Notes: generated by a model not told the origin, from the sequence alone. Positions 44,567-56,587 are shown, counted from the first letter of the stretch. The stretch: 64,000 nucleotides of DNA from Caenorhabditis remanei (GCF_010183535.1 NC_071331.1:4712001-4776000); one strand, 5' to 3'. Program-made: numbers and translations.

Positions 44567-47500
44567 TTACAACTCCTTTTTTGGTGAAGGCACATCCGCT
44601 GAAATCAATACTACATCATTGCTAAGACTCCCAACTCCCAACTTACGAACACACCGCTGGAACGTTCCAATCCATTTGCCATCCTCTCCACATTGATAGA
44701 TTCTGAGAGGTTGACCGGCCCACTCCATCTTATAATATTTGATGCAGAGATGGATTACTCGCTCTCCAGGTGCGTAGAACGGCTTCAGCTCCGCATCGGT
44801 CGGACGGTTCGTGAAGCGTCGGTCAATGTCGGGCATCGGACAGGTGGCTGATGTTGGGGGCGGAGTCGATGTCGTAGTCGAGGTGGTAACCGAAGAAGAA
44901 GAGGAGACTGGAGACTTTGTTGTTGGCTTGGTAGACATCTTTTGAGAATCTGTCGCTTTCGACTTTTCTGAAGAGCTAGAAGCCTTTGTTGATTCGGTTG
45001 TAGTCGTCTTCGTTCCATCAGGTTTGCTTGCTTCAGCTCCTTTTGTGGTTCCATTGCTTGACGGAGCAGTTGTAGACGACTTCACCGAGCTTGAGGATTT
45101 GGTAGTTCCATTAGTTCCACTAGTTGAGTTAGATCCAGATGGTTTGGTAGTAGTTGGCGACCCTCCAGAACTTGTTTCTGTTTCTGGTTTCTTTGAAGTT
45201 GAGGAAGTTTTGTTTTCACTTGTCTGAAAAAATTAATTCAAAAATTTCAAAAAATCTTAACCTGAGTCTGACCGTATGACCAGTTGTTGTTGATCCAGTT
45301 TCTTGAGTTGGTGAGCCACTGGATGAACTTGTCGATTTTGTGGAGCTGGGTGAGGATGAGTGTCCTTTTCCAGTTGCCCCAGAGGTCGACTCAGACGTTT
45401 CAGCCCTTGGATTGGTTTCCATAGTCCCGGTGTAGTCGATGATATGTCCGCTGATGGTCGGTTTCTGGAAAAGGAAATTCGGGTGACTATCAGAATCATT
45501 GCTCACCGGGTGATTAGTGCTCGTTGATCCAGATTTGCCAGTTTCTCCAGTCGTGACAGTACCAGTTCCTTGCGTACTACTGGACGGTGTCGATTTTTCG
45601 GTTACTGTGACTCCACGAGTAGCAGTTGACTGAAAATATAAGCTTAGATTAGAAGGATTTCATAAAAGTATAGACCGTTGTTCCAGTTGCGGAAGTCTTC
45701 GGTTCTCCAGAACCGCCTGCTTCATTTTCAGCCCTTGTGGTTGTTGGCGTCTCCGTTGAGCCATGATCAGTAGATTTGGTTGATCCAGTGACAGAAGATG
45801 TGGTGGAGCCAGTTCCTGTTTTCATGACGGATGTTGTCGTCACATTAGCAGATGTTCCAGTTACGTCGGTCTTGCTAGAACCAGAAGTGGTCGGTGTCTC
45901 AGATGAAGGAGTTGAGCTGGTTTCAGAAGTTTGATCTGTAGATCGGTCTTCTGGTTCAGTGCTTGTTGTACCAGATGTCATTCCTGAATCCGTTGTCGTT
46001 TTGGGGGGCGAAGAGGACACAGTAGAGCTAGAACCTTGGCTTGAAGTTGTTCCTGTTTCATGAGTTCCAGATTGGTTTTCACTTTCAGGAGTGGTTGAAC
46101 CAGCTGACATTCCTGAGGACGTGGGACGTTTCGTTTCATCAGATTCCGCTGTTGTTTTGCTCGTTTTGGGGGACGAAGAGGACCCAGTGGAGTTTGAAGT
46201 TGTTCCTGTTTCATGAGTTCTCGATGTGGTCACTGTATCTGTTGATTGGCTTTCACTTTCGGAGCTTGTTGAACCAGCTGTCATTTCAGAAGACGTCGGA
46301 GATTCAGTTTCATCAGAATCCATCGGCATTTCAGTTGTTTCAGGGGATGAAGAAGACGCAGTAGAGCCAGTCAAACTGCTGATCAGATTGATCAGAGGAG
46401 TTGTGAAGCTTTCAGTAGACCAGGATGATTCAGATGTTTCTGAGAGTGTTGTGCTTTCACTAGTCTCTTCAGGATCTTTGGAAGTTTCAGAGTCATCAGA
46501 AGTGGTTGAGAAAGTTGACTCAAAATCAGCTTCAGTGGTGGTTGCCACGGTTTCTGAACAAAAAAAATTTGTAAAAATGTCTTGTTACTCATGGACGTCA
46601 CCTTTATCCGTTGTTGTCTCAGGCTCGCTGGAAGAAGAGCTCGTCTTGCTCACTGTGGTAGACGTGTCTTCTTGCTGGGCAGCGGTTGAGGTTACAGTGG
46701 AATCTGAAATTATGTACTCAGTCGCGATTTTAAAATTGTTTAAGATTTTACCTTGCGTCACACTAGTTGTTGCAGTCGAAGCCTTCTCGGTTTCCGTGGA
46801 TTCTGTGGTGGTGGTGACTTTTGAAGTTGTCGATGTTGTTGTTGACTCCTCATGCTCTTCTGTGATTTCATTCTCGATAGGCTCTTCTTTCTTTGGTGTT
46901 TCACTTGCAGTTGTCTGAGTTGATGAGGTGCTAGATATGGTTGCGGTCCGGTCATCCTTGGGACTACTCAAAATATCTCCAAGAGCTGAAAAACTAATTT
47001 TTTTGGGGAATTTTTGATAGAGTACTAACTTATTGTTGTGGTAGTCTTATCAGTAGTTGATTCCACGGTAGTCAATCTTGTTGTCACTTCATTGTCACCA
47101 GATGGGTCTCCATTATCTCAAAAGGCACTATAGAAATTCATATTTGTATTTCCAAATTACCCTCATTTTCAGTCTTCCGTGTCGTCTTCTTCTCCGTCGA
47201 GGTTTCCGCTTGACTGATCGTCGATGTAGATGTGGTTGTAGTGTTTTCCGATAGGTCCTTCACAGGTTCTTCTCGGTCTGAGAAAAAAAATTAATCAAAT
47301 GTGATTTGAAGAGAAACGTACTCTTCTTTGTAGTCGTTACTTCAGATGTGACTGTTGTCGATTCGGTTGTTGTCGGTGTCGTTTGAGCTTTTGTTGTCGT
47401 TGTTGTCAGTTCTGAAAATAAGTCAATATTGATCAAGGTTATTATTTAACACATACCTGAGCAATTGGTCCATATTGGTTTCATATAAGGACAGGCTTCT

Positions 47501-49218
47501 GGGATGCAAAACAAGAAATCCACAATGATTTGGGCTTTTAAAAAGTCCGGAAGTTTTTTGTTGTAAGATGTAGGGTAGTTCGGACTTTCTTCAAGTGCCG
47601 ACATGGCTGCTGGGGTACAGCAACCTCCTTCATAATGCAAATCGTAAACATCTTCGGATTCACCAATTTGAGAAAAGAAAGGTACTTCAAGCCAGTAACA
47701 CTCAAACTCCTTTTTTGTAGTAGTAGTAACTGGGCTTGTCGTTGTTTCATTGGTTGAGGAAGAACTAGTAATTTCTGAAAAAAATTGTAGAATAAGCAAT
47801 GTACTAGCTCTGAACAGTTCTTACAACTGCCCTCCACCGAAATGCCTTTAAAAAATTTCTCTTTTTCTCAGAGTCTTTTGATATTCGCACGCAATTTTTT
47901 TCGGTTGAGCGCGGTTGTAAGAAACAAGGGGTGCTAATAATAAGTTTGCACTATTATCTCCAAAACAATATTAGATTTCTAAAAAAGAAAACTTATGAAA
48001 CCTACATACCTGTGCAGTTATCCCAAACCGAATCCATTCCAGGGCATGCTTCCTGAATGCAGTACAATAGTTTGATCAGTGCTTTTTGCTTTAACTCTTT
48101 GATATCGTTACTGATGTTCTCCTTATAAGAATTATACCACGGTAAATTCAACTGGACTTCCTTCATGTCAATATCTGTTTGGTAAGAACTGTTTTTTAGC
48201 ATTTCTGCAGCAAGATGTGAGCAGCACGATCCATTGTAAGTGAATGCCACTTTTCCAGTCTTATCGGTAATGTTGAAAGGATCGGAGAGCCAGGAGCAAT
48301 TTGTTTTCGTTGTTTCAGTAGAGCTGCCTTAAATTTGAAATCTTTCGACTCTATCTTCTTAACCTTGGGCTACTTCCAGAAATTTGCCTTCCCAGCCGCT
48401 GCCCGAGAATTTCAAATTTTCACAACTTCAAAATCCTATCAATAATTACTATTCAAGGTTTATACCATCTTACCCTGCAAGGACATGCAACTTCTTCCAA
48501 ATGTTAGGTAAACAGTCTCAATTATAAAGAACTTGTTGATGGATAGAGCTGTTCTCCACTCCTTAGTAAATCCAACTGATGGTTATGAATCCAAATAAAC
48601 GACAACCTCTTCCAGACAACAATCTCCATTATAAAAAATGGAATTGGCGGGTGTTGCTTCATATTTCTCCACATGTCGATTAAAAAAAAACTGATGTGAG
48701 ATTGTGAAAGTTGAAAGAGAGCGTGAAAAATGACGGACTTGACAGATTTTGACACAAGTTATGGGTTTTGCCAGGTGACTGGATTAAACTGGCGTTTCTA
48801 ATGACAACGTGAACTTGAAGTTTTTCTCTTTTCAATCCAGAAGTTTTTGAAGAGTTGAAATATAATGTGTACAAATGTCATGAGTACAAATCAAAAAAAA
48901 TCCTCTAGACAAATCATGAAACTTCTGAATAAATACGGAATTCTGATCATTAAGAGCATGTCTTCAATTCTACATGTTAAGTTTTTGTGCTATTAGATAA
49001 TCGTAATGTTGAAAAGTTAACAAAATCAGTTTTCCCATGGTTTTATATGAACTAAAACATTTATGAATCTCTGATAGCTACTATCAATAGCACATTCCAT
49101 TTATTTTTATAACTAACTTACTTTCTTCATCGTTGTCTCCTTTTTCATTAGCACACAGCCCAATTCCGATTAACAACAATAGCAGCAAAATTCGCTCGCG
49201 GGTCCGATTCCACAACAT
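44567..49218 (-). CDS. Secreted mucin-like protein with two Cys-rich repeats and a CCP/sushi domain (1070 aa, 12 exons)
   Basis: Minus-strand exons: 49218-49122, 48327-48010, 47774-47457, 47411-47322, 47277-47161, 47116-47030, 46985-46752, 46703-46602, 46553-45676, 45629-45507, 45464-45273 and 45223-44567 (TAA), all GT-AG with matching phases. MLWNRTRERILLLLLLIGIG is a signal peptide, so I took 49218 as the start over an upstream ATG at 49320. Exons 2 and 3 are both 318 nt, phase 1, and encode one domain each (about residues 33-245) with Y-x-G-x-CC and C-I-x-EACPxM-x-x-x-W-x-NC. Residues about 246-975 are Ser/Thr-rich, mucin-like. Residues 980-1043 have four Cys in CCP/sushi order (CPMP, HLCIKYY, YQCGEDGKW, QRC). 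Probably an extracellular or cuticle/mucosal surface protein; the exact role is unknown. Symmetric phase-1 exons suggest growth by exon duplication. Confidence 0.85.
47804..47937. mobile_element. 134-bp TA-flanked palindromic MITE, copy 3, in intron 2 of the mucin-like gene
   Basis: Ends CTAGCTCTGAACAG and GGGGTGCTAA, flanked by TA. The interior ACAACTGCCCTCCACCGAAA mirrors CGGTTGAGCGCGGTTGT. It is the most diverged of the three copies. Confidence 0.75.
48478..48690 (-). pseudogene. Relic third copy of the Cys-rich domain exon
   Basis: In intron 1 of the mucin-like gene, one minus-strand frame reads PANSIFYNGDCCLEEVVVYL, then TAA, then FFIIETVYLTFGRSCMSLQ up to a donor-like GGTAAGAT. YNGDCC matches YNGSCC and YEGGCC of exons 2 and 3. 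The in-frame stop and the missing EACP motif indicate decay. Confidence 0.6.
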
Positions 49219-49289
49219 GACTTCGAGTTCGCTTTCGAAGTCGAATGAGAATGTTGGGGAATCGGAAGGGCGGGGAGTCGCTACTCTAC

Positions 49290-49395
49290 TAAGCAACGTG
49301 GTACTTGAGACTGACTCCACCCCAGTTATTTATGGTGGTACGTTTTGTCGAAATTGCTAGGCAATGAACCACTTGAAAGAAGCCCGCTTTTTTGT
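49290..49395. promoter_or_regulatory. Upstream module with X-box-like palindrome, copy 1
   Basis: ACTAAGCAACGTGGTACTTG...ATTGCTAGGCAATGAACCAC, immediately upstream of the mucin-like gene. ATTGCTAGGCAAT (49353-49365) resembles an RFX/X-box half-site pair. The module recurs at 51640-51740 and 52105-52205, always in the same orientation. Confidence 0.5.
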
Positions 49396-49503
49396 CAATT
49401 TCTTTTCGTGTATTTCACATTACTGGGGTTCCTGGGACGTTTTTCAGAAAACTGTTGTGAAAACAATTTATCAATACAAAAGAAACTGAGAAATATTCCT
49501 TGA

Positions 49504-51305
49504 TCAGTCATCATATGGAATCCAGTAGCCGTCAGATCTGCAATTTAAATAGTTGACAGTTGAAATAGTTGTATTCTTCTACCCGAGAGTATTAATTCTA
49601 ATTTCAATTGCGTAGATACGGTTATCACTAATTTCATAATCAAGATGCACGTCGTAAACTGAAGCATTCAAATATAAATTTCCTGAGGCGAAGTTGTCGT
49701 AATTCTTAAAGTGATTTTTGAATAAAAATTACCATACATAACTCAACCATAAATGTAATATCTTCAATCATGGTCAGATTGCCGTTTGTCAATTTCAAAT
49801 TCAGAGAAGGTATATCAAATTCCATACCTTAAAAAACGAAAATAGGTTAGTCAAAAAAGTGCTGACCAGCGAGAATTTTCTGGCCGGTCAGTACTCTAAA
49901 AGATAACTATTTGTACTCTAACTTTGGTGAGTTACAAAGTACACGATTTCGTCATTCCGAGGTACTGCTATTTTTGGTAAGGTGATTGATCCGTTTGGTG
50001 TTAAAATCACGTTTGCAGCGTAAACCAAGGTTGTTTCAAAGAAAAACGGCGAGTAAAAGGGCATCTGAAAATTATTTAGGATTTCTACGTTCACAGTCAT
50101 TATATGGCTTACTATTGGAGTGAATGAGCTATCTTCATAGTAAAAATCCAATCCGTTTGTTTGAGTAGTTAAACGTCTTACCGTTTCCGGATGAGAACCT
50201 CCCGATGATTTTGAAGAAACAGCGTTATAAACATAAACACGGTATTTTCTCATTTGAGCTACCAACTCTGTGATATCTTCTTCATTTGGAGAACGCTTCA
50301 TTAATATGAATATTCGAGAACCACAAATTGGAACTTCACTGTTATTGATAAACTTCGAAATGACTTTCAATACATCACTTCCAGTTTCAGTGCTTGTAAA
50401 GCTCAACGAAGGGTCGGGGAGTTTAGAAGTAATCGCGATTTTCCACTCTCTGATAATCCATTTACGTTATACAGTTAGACTTGTTGCATTTTTTATTTGT
50501 TCGGATGCTGAGACAATGTCTTTAACTCTGTGAGACACCTCAAGACTCATAACTAGCCGAAAATTTTTCAGATCCGTCTCATGTGTTTCTTTTTGCTGCA
50601 TGACAAAAAATAGCACACTTACTCATAGTCTTTGTAATACTCTATGGCTTCTTCTTGAATAACATCAAAGCGAACACGAGCTAATGTTGTAAATTGCGTA
50701 GCCCGAATATCTCTAAGCGGCAGGAATTTAGCTATTTCTTGTAATTTTGATGCGTCTATATCATTGGAATATGCAAATAGGAATGTGGTATTTGTTCTCG
50801 GTGTGCAAAATTCTTCCGCTGAAAAATTGGGAACTTTGATTGGAGAGGATAGAATTCCAAACTTGATTCATCAACACAAATCGGAGACCATTTAGTGGTC
50901 TCATGCGAGATTAGCCCATCTGTAACATTCCACATGTTAGTCTTCTGATCACAATGTCCTACAGCTTGGGTCGGTGTCCTTTTATCCTAAAAATAAAACG
51001 TATTCCATCTAAGAATACAAGAAATAGAAACTCACGTTCACATCCACAAACTCAGCGTCATACAGAGTATAAGGACGTGGACAATGAATATAGATACCGC
51101 AGTTATTTTCGAAGGGTTTTTTAGTTGGTGTGGTGAGAGCACGTTGGACAACGTAATCATACCATGATTGACCAGCATACTGATCGATGTTGGACCAGTC
51201 CAGAGCTGCGATGAGACAAGTACATGGCGGGGACTTGACAACAAGACATGAGTTAACTAGAACCGGAATTACAGCAACAAGCAGGTATAGGCCAGTAGCT
51301 TTCAT
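49504..51305 (-). CDS. Secreted nematode protein with VWA-like domain (434 aa, 8 exons)
   Basis: Minus-strand exons: 51305-51036, 50986-50863, 50818-50623, 50449-50113, 50064-49923, 49827-49748, 49704-49583 and 49537-49504 (TGA); phases 0, 1, 2, 0, 1, 0, 2 all agree. MKATGLYLLVAVIPVLVNSC is a signal peptide. Residues about 20-130 form a Cys-containing N-terminal region. From about 135, TTFLFAYSNDIDASKLQEIA and PDPSLSFTSTETGSDVLKVI followed by CGSRIFILMKRSPNEEDITE match the VWA-like domain of a large nematode-specific family (DUF7154-type, from memory). The MIDAS motif DxSxS is not present. The C-terminus ends GYWIPYDD, as in family members. A stop seen if exon 4 is extended upstream (50467-50469) lies in the 173-bp intron, so the gene is intact. 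Likely an extracellular, possibly pathogen- or stress-responsive protein; that role is inference from the family. Confidence 0.85.
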
Positions 51306-51639
51306 GATGACCGAACTGACTGATGTGGGTGATTGTGGAATAGGGAACACTTTTTTGTGGGTGTAATTGAATATTCATTGGCAACTCATTAGAATAATCA
51401 GTTGGAATCATCTGATCAGAAGATCATAGAACAATCAGTTTCTGATCCACCATTCATTGTTGTGATCTTGTTTTTTTTTTAACAGATTATGATCCCGACA
51501 CTACAGCTTCCTCCGATGTGTGTTTACGAATCTTGCATTGGTTTTTGCTCGGTACTTTATTATTTCCTTCTTTTTCAGTTTTCGATTGTGAAGTTCAGAA
51601 GATTACAAACACAGAAAGTCGATTTTCAGCTAAACAAAG

Positions 51640-51740
51640 GGTACTTGAGACGAACTCTTCGAGAGTGATTTACGGTGGTACGTCATGAAGGAGATTGCTA
51701 TGACAATAGACCACTTGAAAAGAGTCCGATTTTTTGGAGT
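51640..51740. promoter_or_regulatory. Upstream module, copy 2
   Basis: GGGTACTTGAGACGAACTC...TTTACGGTGGTACGTCATGA...ATTGCTATGACAATAGACCA. It lies about 340 bp upstream of the VWA-like gene and is homologous to the module before the mucin-like gene, suggesting shared control. Confidence 0.5.
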
Positions 51741-52104
51741 TTATGCTTATTTCCAATCTGGATGTCTTAGAACTGTAACATTTCATGTATGTTGACTTTT
51801 TTCAAGGAGAGGGATTAAGTTGGAAAATGAGCACACCCGGATGGAAGAAACAGCAATACAACTATGACTTTTTGATCACAGCTAACAGTGCAGTTGTCCA
51901 TTTGGCACACACAGAACCAGGGTGTTGTTGAGAAACCTTGAAATACATAAATAACAGATTTTTGGGGCCTCGGTCAGTCACGCTTCCTACTGTTCCGACT
52001 TTTTAACTTTAATAGGGTTTCCTTAGCTTCTTTAGTTTTTAGCGGCTCTTTTTATTAAATTGTATAAAAACATGAAAAAACTAGAGAAGAGTCTATTCAC
52101 TGCT

Positions 52105-52205
52105 AAGCAACTGGGTATTTGAGACTGACTGAGTTGTTTATGGGGGTACGTTTTGAAGAAGATTGCTAGGCAATGGCGTACTAGAAAAAAGTTTGGGACT
52201 TTCTT
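52105..52205. promoter_or_regulatory. Upstream module, copy 3 (orphan)
   Basis: TGCTAAGCAACTGGGTATTT...TTTATGGGGGTACGTTTTGA...ATTGCTAGGCAATGGCGTAC. No gene follows on the minus strand, apart from module 2 itself, so it is a leftover of a tandem duplication or a second upstream element. Confidence 0.5.
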
Positions 52206-53046
52206 GTTTTTCCACGGGAAAAAAGTTTGTGTGGGAGGCGATCTTGATATTTTGAAGGGGTTCTTAAATAAAGCACTGATAATGGTCTCTAGGTGGGAAT
52301 TTATACTAGGGGTTATATTTTCAGGTTTTAGTGAGCGATGACTACTTGTGAAGCTGTTGATTATGTAGCTGATTGTGAGAAATTTTTTTAAATTTGGTTT
52401 TTTTGAACACTCGATTACTTTTTCGACATAGAGGTAAAGATATAAAAATTCTGAAATAGTAGTTCTATTCAGATTTTATAACTCATCAGAAGTTTAACAA
52501 CAAAATTTGGAGAAAAATTATATTTTTTCTTCAAACTGACTCAAACAATTTTTAACTTCTATAAAAATTTGAGAGCTCCAATCGCTCTTCACATCAGCAG
52601 AATAACAAGTAGAACACAGCACGTGATGATAGACGAGTAACTCGTGAAGAACATGTGAAGAGGGTGTTGACGTTCGGTTTGTTGTGTTCTCTTTTAGAAT
52701 AGAAAAGTAAGAGAGATCACAGAGAAAATGAGACAGGAATTGAAAGAAATACGTTGCAACAAATTGCAGAATGGCTTGAAAATGTAGAGATATCTTTTTT
52801 ACTGTATCAAAATGTTCATATTCACAGAAGATTTCATAAAAAAATAGTAATAAAAGGAATTGTGCAATATCTCAAAGCTGAAAAAAACTGAAATTTTTCA
52901 ATTGTCAATTTTTCACCCAAAAACTGTCCTTTTCAAAACAATCTAACCGATCAGCAACCGAAATATTTTTTTTTAAGCCAAGTTGTCCCATTTCTCCATT
53001 TGAAACCTGAACTAGGCATTTTTACATTTTTTGAGATTTTTGTTTT

Positions 53047-53054
53047 CTGTTTCA
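53047..53054 (+). promoter_or_regulatory. CTGTTTCA, candidate piRNA upstream motif
   Basis: Exact match in TTGTTTTCTGTTTCAGTGGT. Confidence 0.5.
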
Positions 53055-53920
53055 GTGGTTATTTATTTTCCCAAAGTCTTGATTTTTACTGCTTGTATGA
53101 TGCTTGTAGATTTTAAACTTTCCTTCCTAAGTTAAATGTGTTTCTTAAATCCGCAGGTCACGCAGTCTGTCTGTGTGTCCGTGTGTCCGTCGTGAGTGCC
53201 CGTTTCTCTGGCCATAGTGGCCATAGGACGTCTAGCTAGGACGTCTTACTTTTGTCACTCACTCTTGATACTAGACTACAGAATTTTTAAAAGCGGGGAG
53301 GGCTTGAGTCATGTTGAGGATTTTTCGCGAAATTTCCACATTTCAGTTATAAGATTTAAAATTTTCTAAAATCCAATGTTCACTTGTTCTCATTTGAATA
53401 CTTCTAATGAATCAGTTTACTAATTCCAATTCTCACCGTCAAGGTTTTCTTCTTTATCCGTCTGTATGTCTGTAATACAGACTCTGTATGTTGTTCCTAT
53501 GTTCCGATTGACCTTATGTTCCTAGGCATGTTTGGAAAAAACATACAATATAATATTTAAGTGCTGTCATTCTCAAATTAGTCGTCTCGGAAGCTTTAGA
53601 ATATCGAAAACATAGAAAATAGTATTTCTAGTTAGTTTAATTAGAAGATGGAATCGAAACATAATTAGTCGTGGCGAACTTTTACTTTACCCGATAAAAT
53701 TGTTTAGATATGACTAGAACGATAGTTGATACTGTTGTTTTGTTATAGTCTAAAAATGAGAAAGTTCAAAAATAGTCAGATGGAGAGTTTTGATGTTCAT
53801 TTACAATAGTAAAATTTCACTTCGTTTCTGGTTCTTCGGCAATGCTTCTCACCGGTTAACTTCATTATTCGAAAAAAACATACTTTCGGAAAATTGACCT
53901 TGTTTATCTTCTCCGGAATT

Positions 53921-53928
53921 CTGTTTCA
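53921..53928 (+). promoter_or_regulatory. CTGTTTCA, candidate piRNA upstream motif
   Basis: Exact match in GGAATTCTGTTTCAAACTCC. Confidence 0.5.
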
Positions 53929-55140
53929 AACTCCAGTTATCATTCACATTAAGTTATAACCATGATCATTTTGAAAAAATGCAATAAAAATTCTAAAAAT
54001 TTTGTTTTTTTGTTTTTTTCTGTTTTGCAAGTTTTTCTTCGTATTAAAAAACGATTCACACCGATTGTTTATATTCTTCAAAAACCTTTGAAACCTACAA
54101 ATAATCAGTCTCAAGAATTGTTTTTTCTAAAAAAAATCCAAGAGTTTTTGAAAAAAAGAAGAATTTTTTCAGTACTGAACTTCCAGGCCGACCAGGCTGG
54201 GAGAATTTTTTCGGGCTGACGCTTTGCAAGTCTTTAAACAAAACCTCCTATAATCATTACATATACAAACTTTACAACCTTTGATCTTCTGTTTCGCAAG
54301 TTTTTCATTTTTAAATTGAAAAGTTCTAAACACTGACTATATTTTTTTCATTGGTAGAGTAATGTTCTTTTTTTCAAATCATGAAACCAACTATTTTCTT
54401 TTATTCCATGTTTTGTTCTTTTCTCCGTGAGTCACTATGTCTGTCTGTGTGTCTGTCTCTCCAATAATCGGTCTTTTCAGTGAAAAGTTCAAAACAGAAA
54501 TATCATCAACGACGTTCGTATTAACTAATTTCTCTCTAAAACTCACAATTATTATCCAGATTTTGTAACAGCAATCACTTCTCGAAACTAACCAATAATC
54601 TTGATTCTTCAATCCCATCTCTCTGTCTCTCCGTCTTTCTTCTACCGCGATTGACCTTTCTTCCCATGTGAAAAAAGAGAAAAAATTCTGGGAAAACCAA
54701 CAAAATCTTCTAGAACATTCTAATTACTCTCAACGTTGGAAGTATCAACTGTATTTTGAGATCGAACTCGAAAAAGTTGAACATTTTAACAGGGGTATGA
54801 AAAAAACCACTGAATTAAAAATTCTATTATCTTACTTTTTTTTACTAAAAAACGGAAAAAGCAAATTAATTTCATATCTGAATACTTAACACATAGTAAT
54901 CACTTTGATTAATTACAGATAAATAATGATAATCCATACTACATTAATCCTGTCTAGAAAATGCATAAAACCCTCAAGGGATTGGCAATAACAACCAGGA
55001 AGTAGAGATCAATGAGGGCCAAACCAATTATTGTGATACCCTGAAAGTCTTCTGAAATTATATCTGAAAATTGATTATCTTGATCTGAAAGGATACAGGT
55101 ACACCCTAAAAACATTAATTCTAACTGGAATTCTCTTCGA

Positions 55141-55774
55141 GGCCACTTCTCAGCAGTCTGAAAGGACATTGGAAGTGACGGAGACATAAACAACCCCTTG
55201 CGGAGGAATGAGGCGGCGGAATTCAAAGCGGTGTAACTCGAAAAGTAACCGTTCAAATTTTGAAAATTTTATATTTTCAGAAAGCCAGAAAGATTACGCA
55301 TCGTTTCATGTAAAAATATCGGTATGTTGTCGCTGGAAATCCGGAGAGATTTTAAGTCAAAGTCGGAAGTTAGAGTTACTTTTCTGGAAAACTTGGTTAT
55401 TTATCAGGACAGAGAGGTGGAGTGGTGATAAAAGTTATATGATCTTGTAGGAAATGTCTCTGGCTTTCCAAAAATCTGAGTTAGAATCTCATATCTTTAA
55501 TCTCCGAGCTCAAAATCCAATTTTCCCGAGCTCAGGTCAATTTGAAACCAAAACTTTGACTTTGAACGCCCGTATCTCCGTCAAACTTTGTCAAAATTTT
55601 CCGGATTTTTGATATGTTATAGATAAAATTTCTGGCTACAACTTCACACTTCTAAATTCTAGAATTTCCATCGTCTTCCAGGTAGCGCGCCCACATTCCG
55701 GACCCCTATCCTCCACTCCAACACTCTGCTATTCGGTGTGTGGAGGAGAGGAGAAATGTGTCCCGACAGGGGGG
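55141..55774. repeat. Histone H1 upstream region, inverted relative to copies at 57039 and 58099
   Basis: From GGCCACTTCTCAGCAGTCTG to AATGTGTCCCGACAGGGGG this stretch matches the reverse complement of 57039-57672 along nearly its whole length, with a more divergent section at 55680-55735. It ends only about 12 bp before the TATA region of the H1 gene, so the repeat contains the gene's proximal promoter. Confidence 0.75.
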
Positions 55775-55785
55775 TTGGGCGGTTG

Positions 55786-55798
55786 TATATATATAAAA
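55786..55798 (+). promoter_or_regulatory. TATA box of the histone H1 gene
   Basis: TATATATATAAAA about 62-74 bp before the ATG. The 5' UTR (CTCTCTCACAACCAACCCTC) leads straight to the start codon without a splice acceptor. Confidence 0.8.
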
Positions 55799-55859
55799 CG
55801 AGGAGGACGATCCAGTCATCACTTTCTCAGTGTCACTCTCTCACAACCAACCCTCAAGA

Positions 55860-56587
55860 ATGTCGGATTCCGCTCAAGTCGCCGTCGCTGCTGCTGCTCC
55901 AGCCGCCCCAGCTCCAAAGGCTAAGGCCACCAAGGCCGCCAAGCCAACCAAGGTCGCCAAGGCCAAGGTTCCAGCCGCCCATCCACCATACATCAACATG
56001 ATCAAGGAGGCCATCAAGGAGCTCAAGGACCGTAAGGGAGCTTCCAAGCAAGCAATCCTCAAGTTCATCTCTTCCCACTTCAAGCTCGGAGACAACGTTA
56101 TTCAAGTAAGTATTTTCTTTAAACTTTTTCTTTTGCTTTAAAACAATTTAGCCTAAAACGTTTCCTAATAATTCCCTTCTTCCAGATCAACGCCCATCTC
56201 CGTCAAGCCCTTAAGCGTGGTGTCTCCAGCAAAGCGCTCGTTCAAGCCGCCGGAGCCGGAGCCAACGGACGTTTCCGTGTCGCCGAGAAGGCCGCCGCCG
56301 CCGCCAAGAAGCCAGCCGCCGAGAAGAAGGCCTCCACTGGAGAGAAGAAGGCCAAGAAGCCAGCCGCCAAGAAGCCAGCAGCAAAGAAGGCCGCAGCCAC
56401 TGGAGAGAAGAAGACCAAGAAGCCAGCAGCCGCCAAGCCAAAGAAGGCCGCCGGAGAGAAGAAGGCCAAGGCACCAAAGAAGGTCTCGAAGCCAGTTGCT
56501 AAGAAGGCCGCCAAGTCTCCAGCCAAAAAAGCCGCACCGAAGAAGGCCGCCGCCGCTAAGCCAGCTGCCGCTGCTAAGAAGGCTTAA
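55860..56587 (+). CDS. Linker histone H1 (215 aa, 2 exons)
   Basis: Exons 55860-56105 and 56186-56587, with an 80-bp GTAAGT...TTCCAG intron in phase 0. The N-terminus [20 protein letters not shown] is Ala/Pro/Lys-rich. The winged-helix globular domain covers about residues 38-112 ([63 protein letters not shown]). The tail is Lys/Ala/Pro-rich with AAKK and SPAKK motifs. It binds linker DNA at the nucleosome entry/exit. It closely resembles C. elegans HIS-24 and the HIL proteins; I cannot say which ortholog. GC-rich, biased codons (GCC, AAG) contrast with the surrounding DNA and indicate high expression. An intron and a TATA promoter are normal for nematode H1 genes. AATAAA at 56785-56790 may serve as a poly(A) signal. 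Confidence 0.95.

Larger units (their letters stand above)
52206..55140. other. Gene-free intergenic region
   Basis: No gene seen. It contains CT/GT-rich fragments (GTCTGTCTGTGTGTCCGTGT near 53165 and related ones near 53460 and 54440). piRNA motifs lie at 53047 and 53921, with CTGTTTCG at 54289. The ORF at 53962-54219 is in poly-T/poly-A sequence and is not convincing. Confidence 0.4.

Noticed and set aside
50467..50469. In-frame stop in the VWA-like gene
   Set aside because: The stop lies in a 173-bp intron. Acceptor TTATCAG at 50450-50456 restores the family sequence with correct phase.
54954..55256. 100-codon minus-strand frame with a hydrophobic end
   Set aside because: It lies across the edge of the H1-upstream repeat; the repeat copies at 57039 and 58099 do not preserve it.
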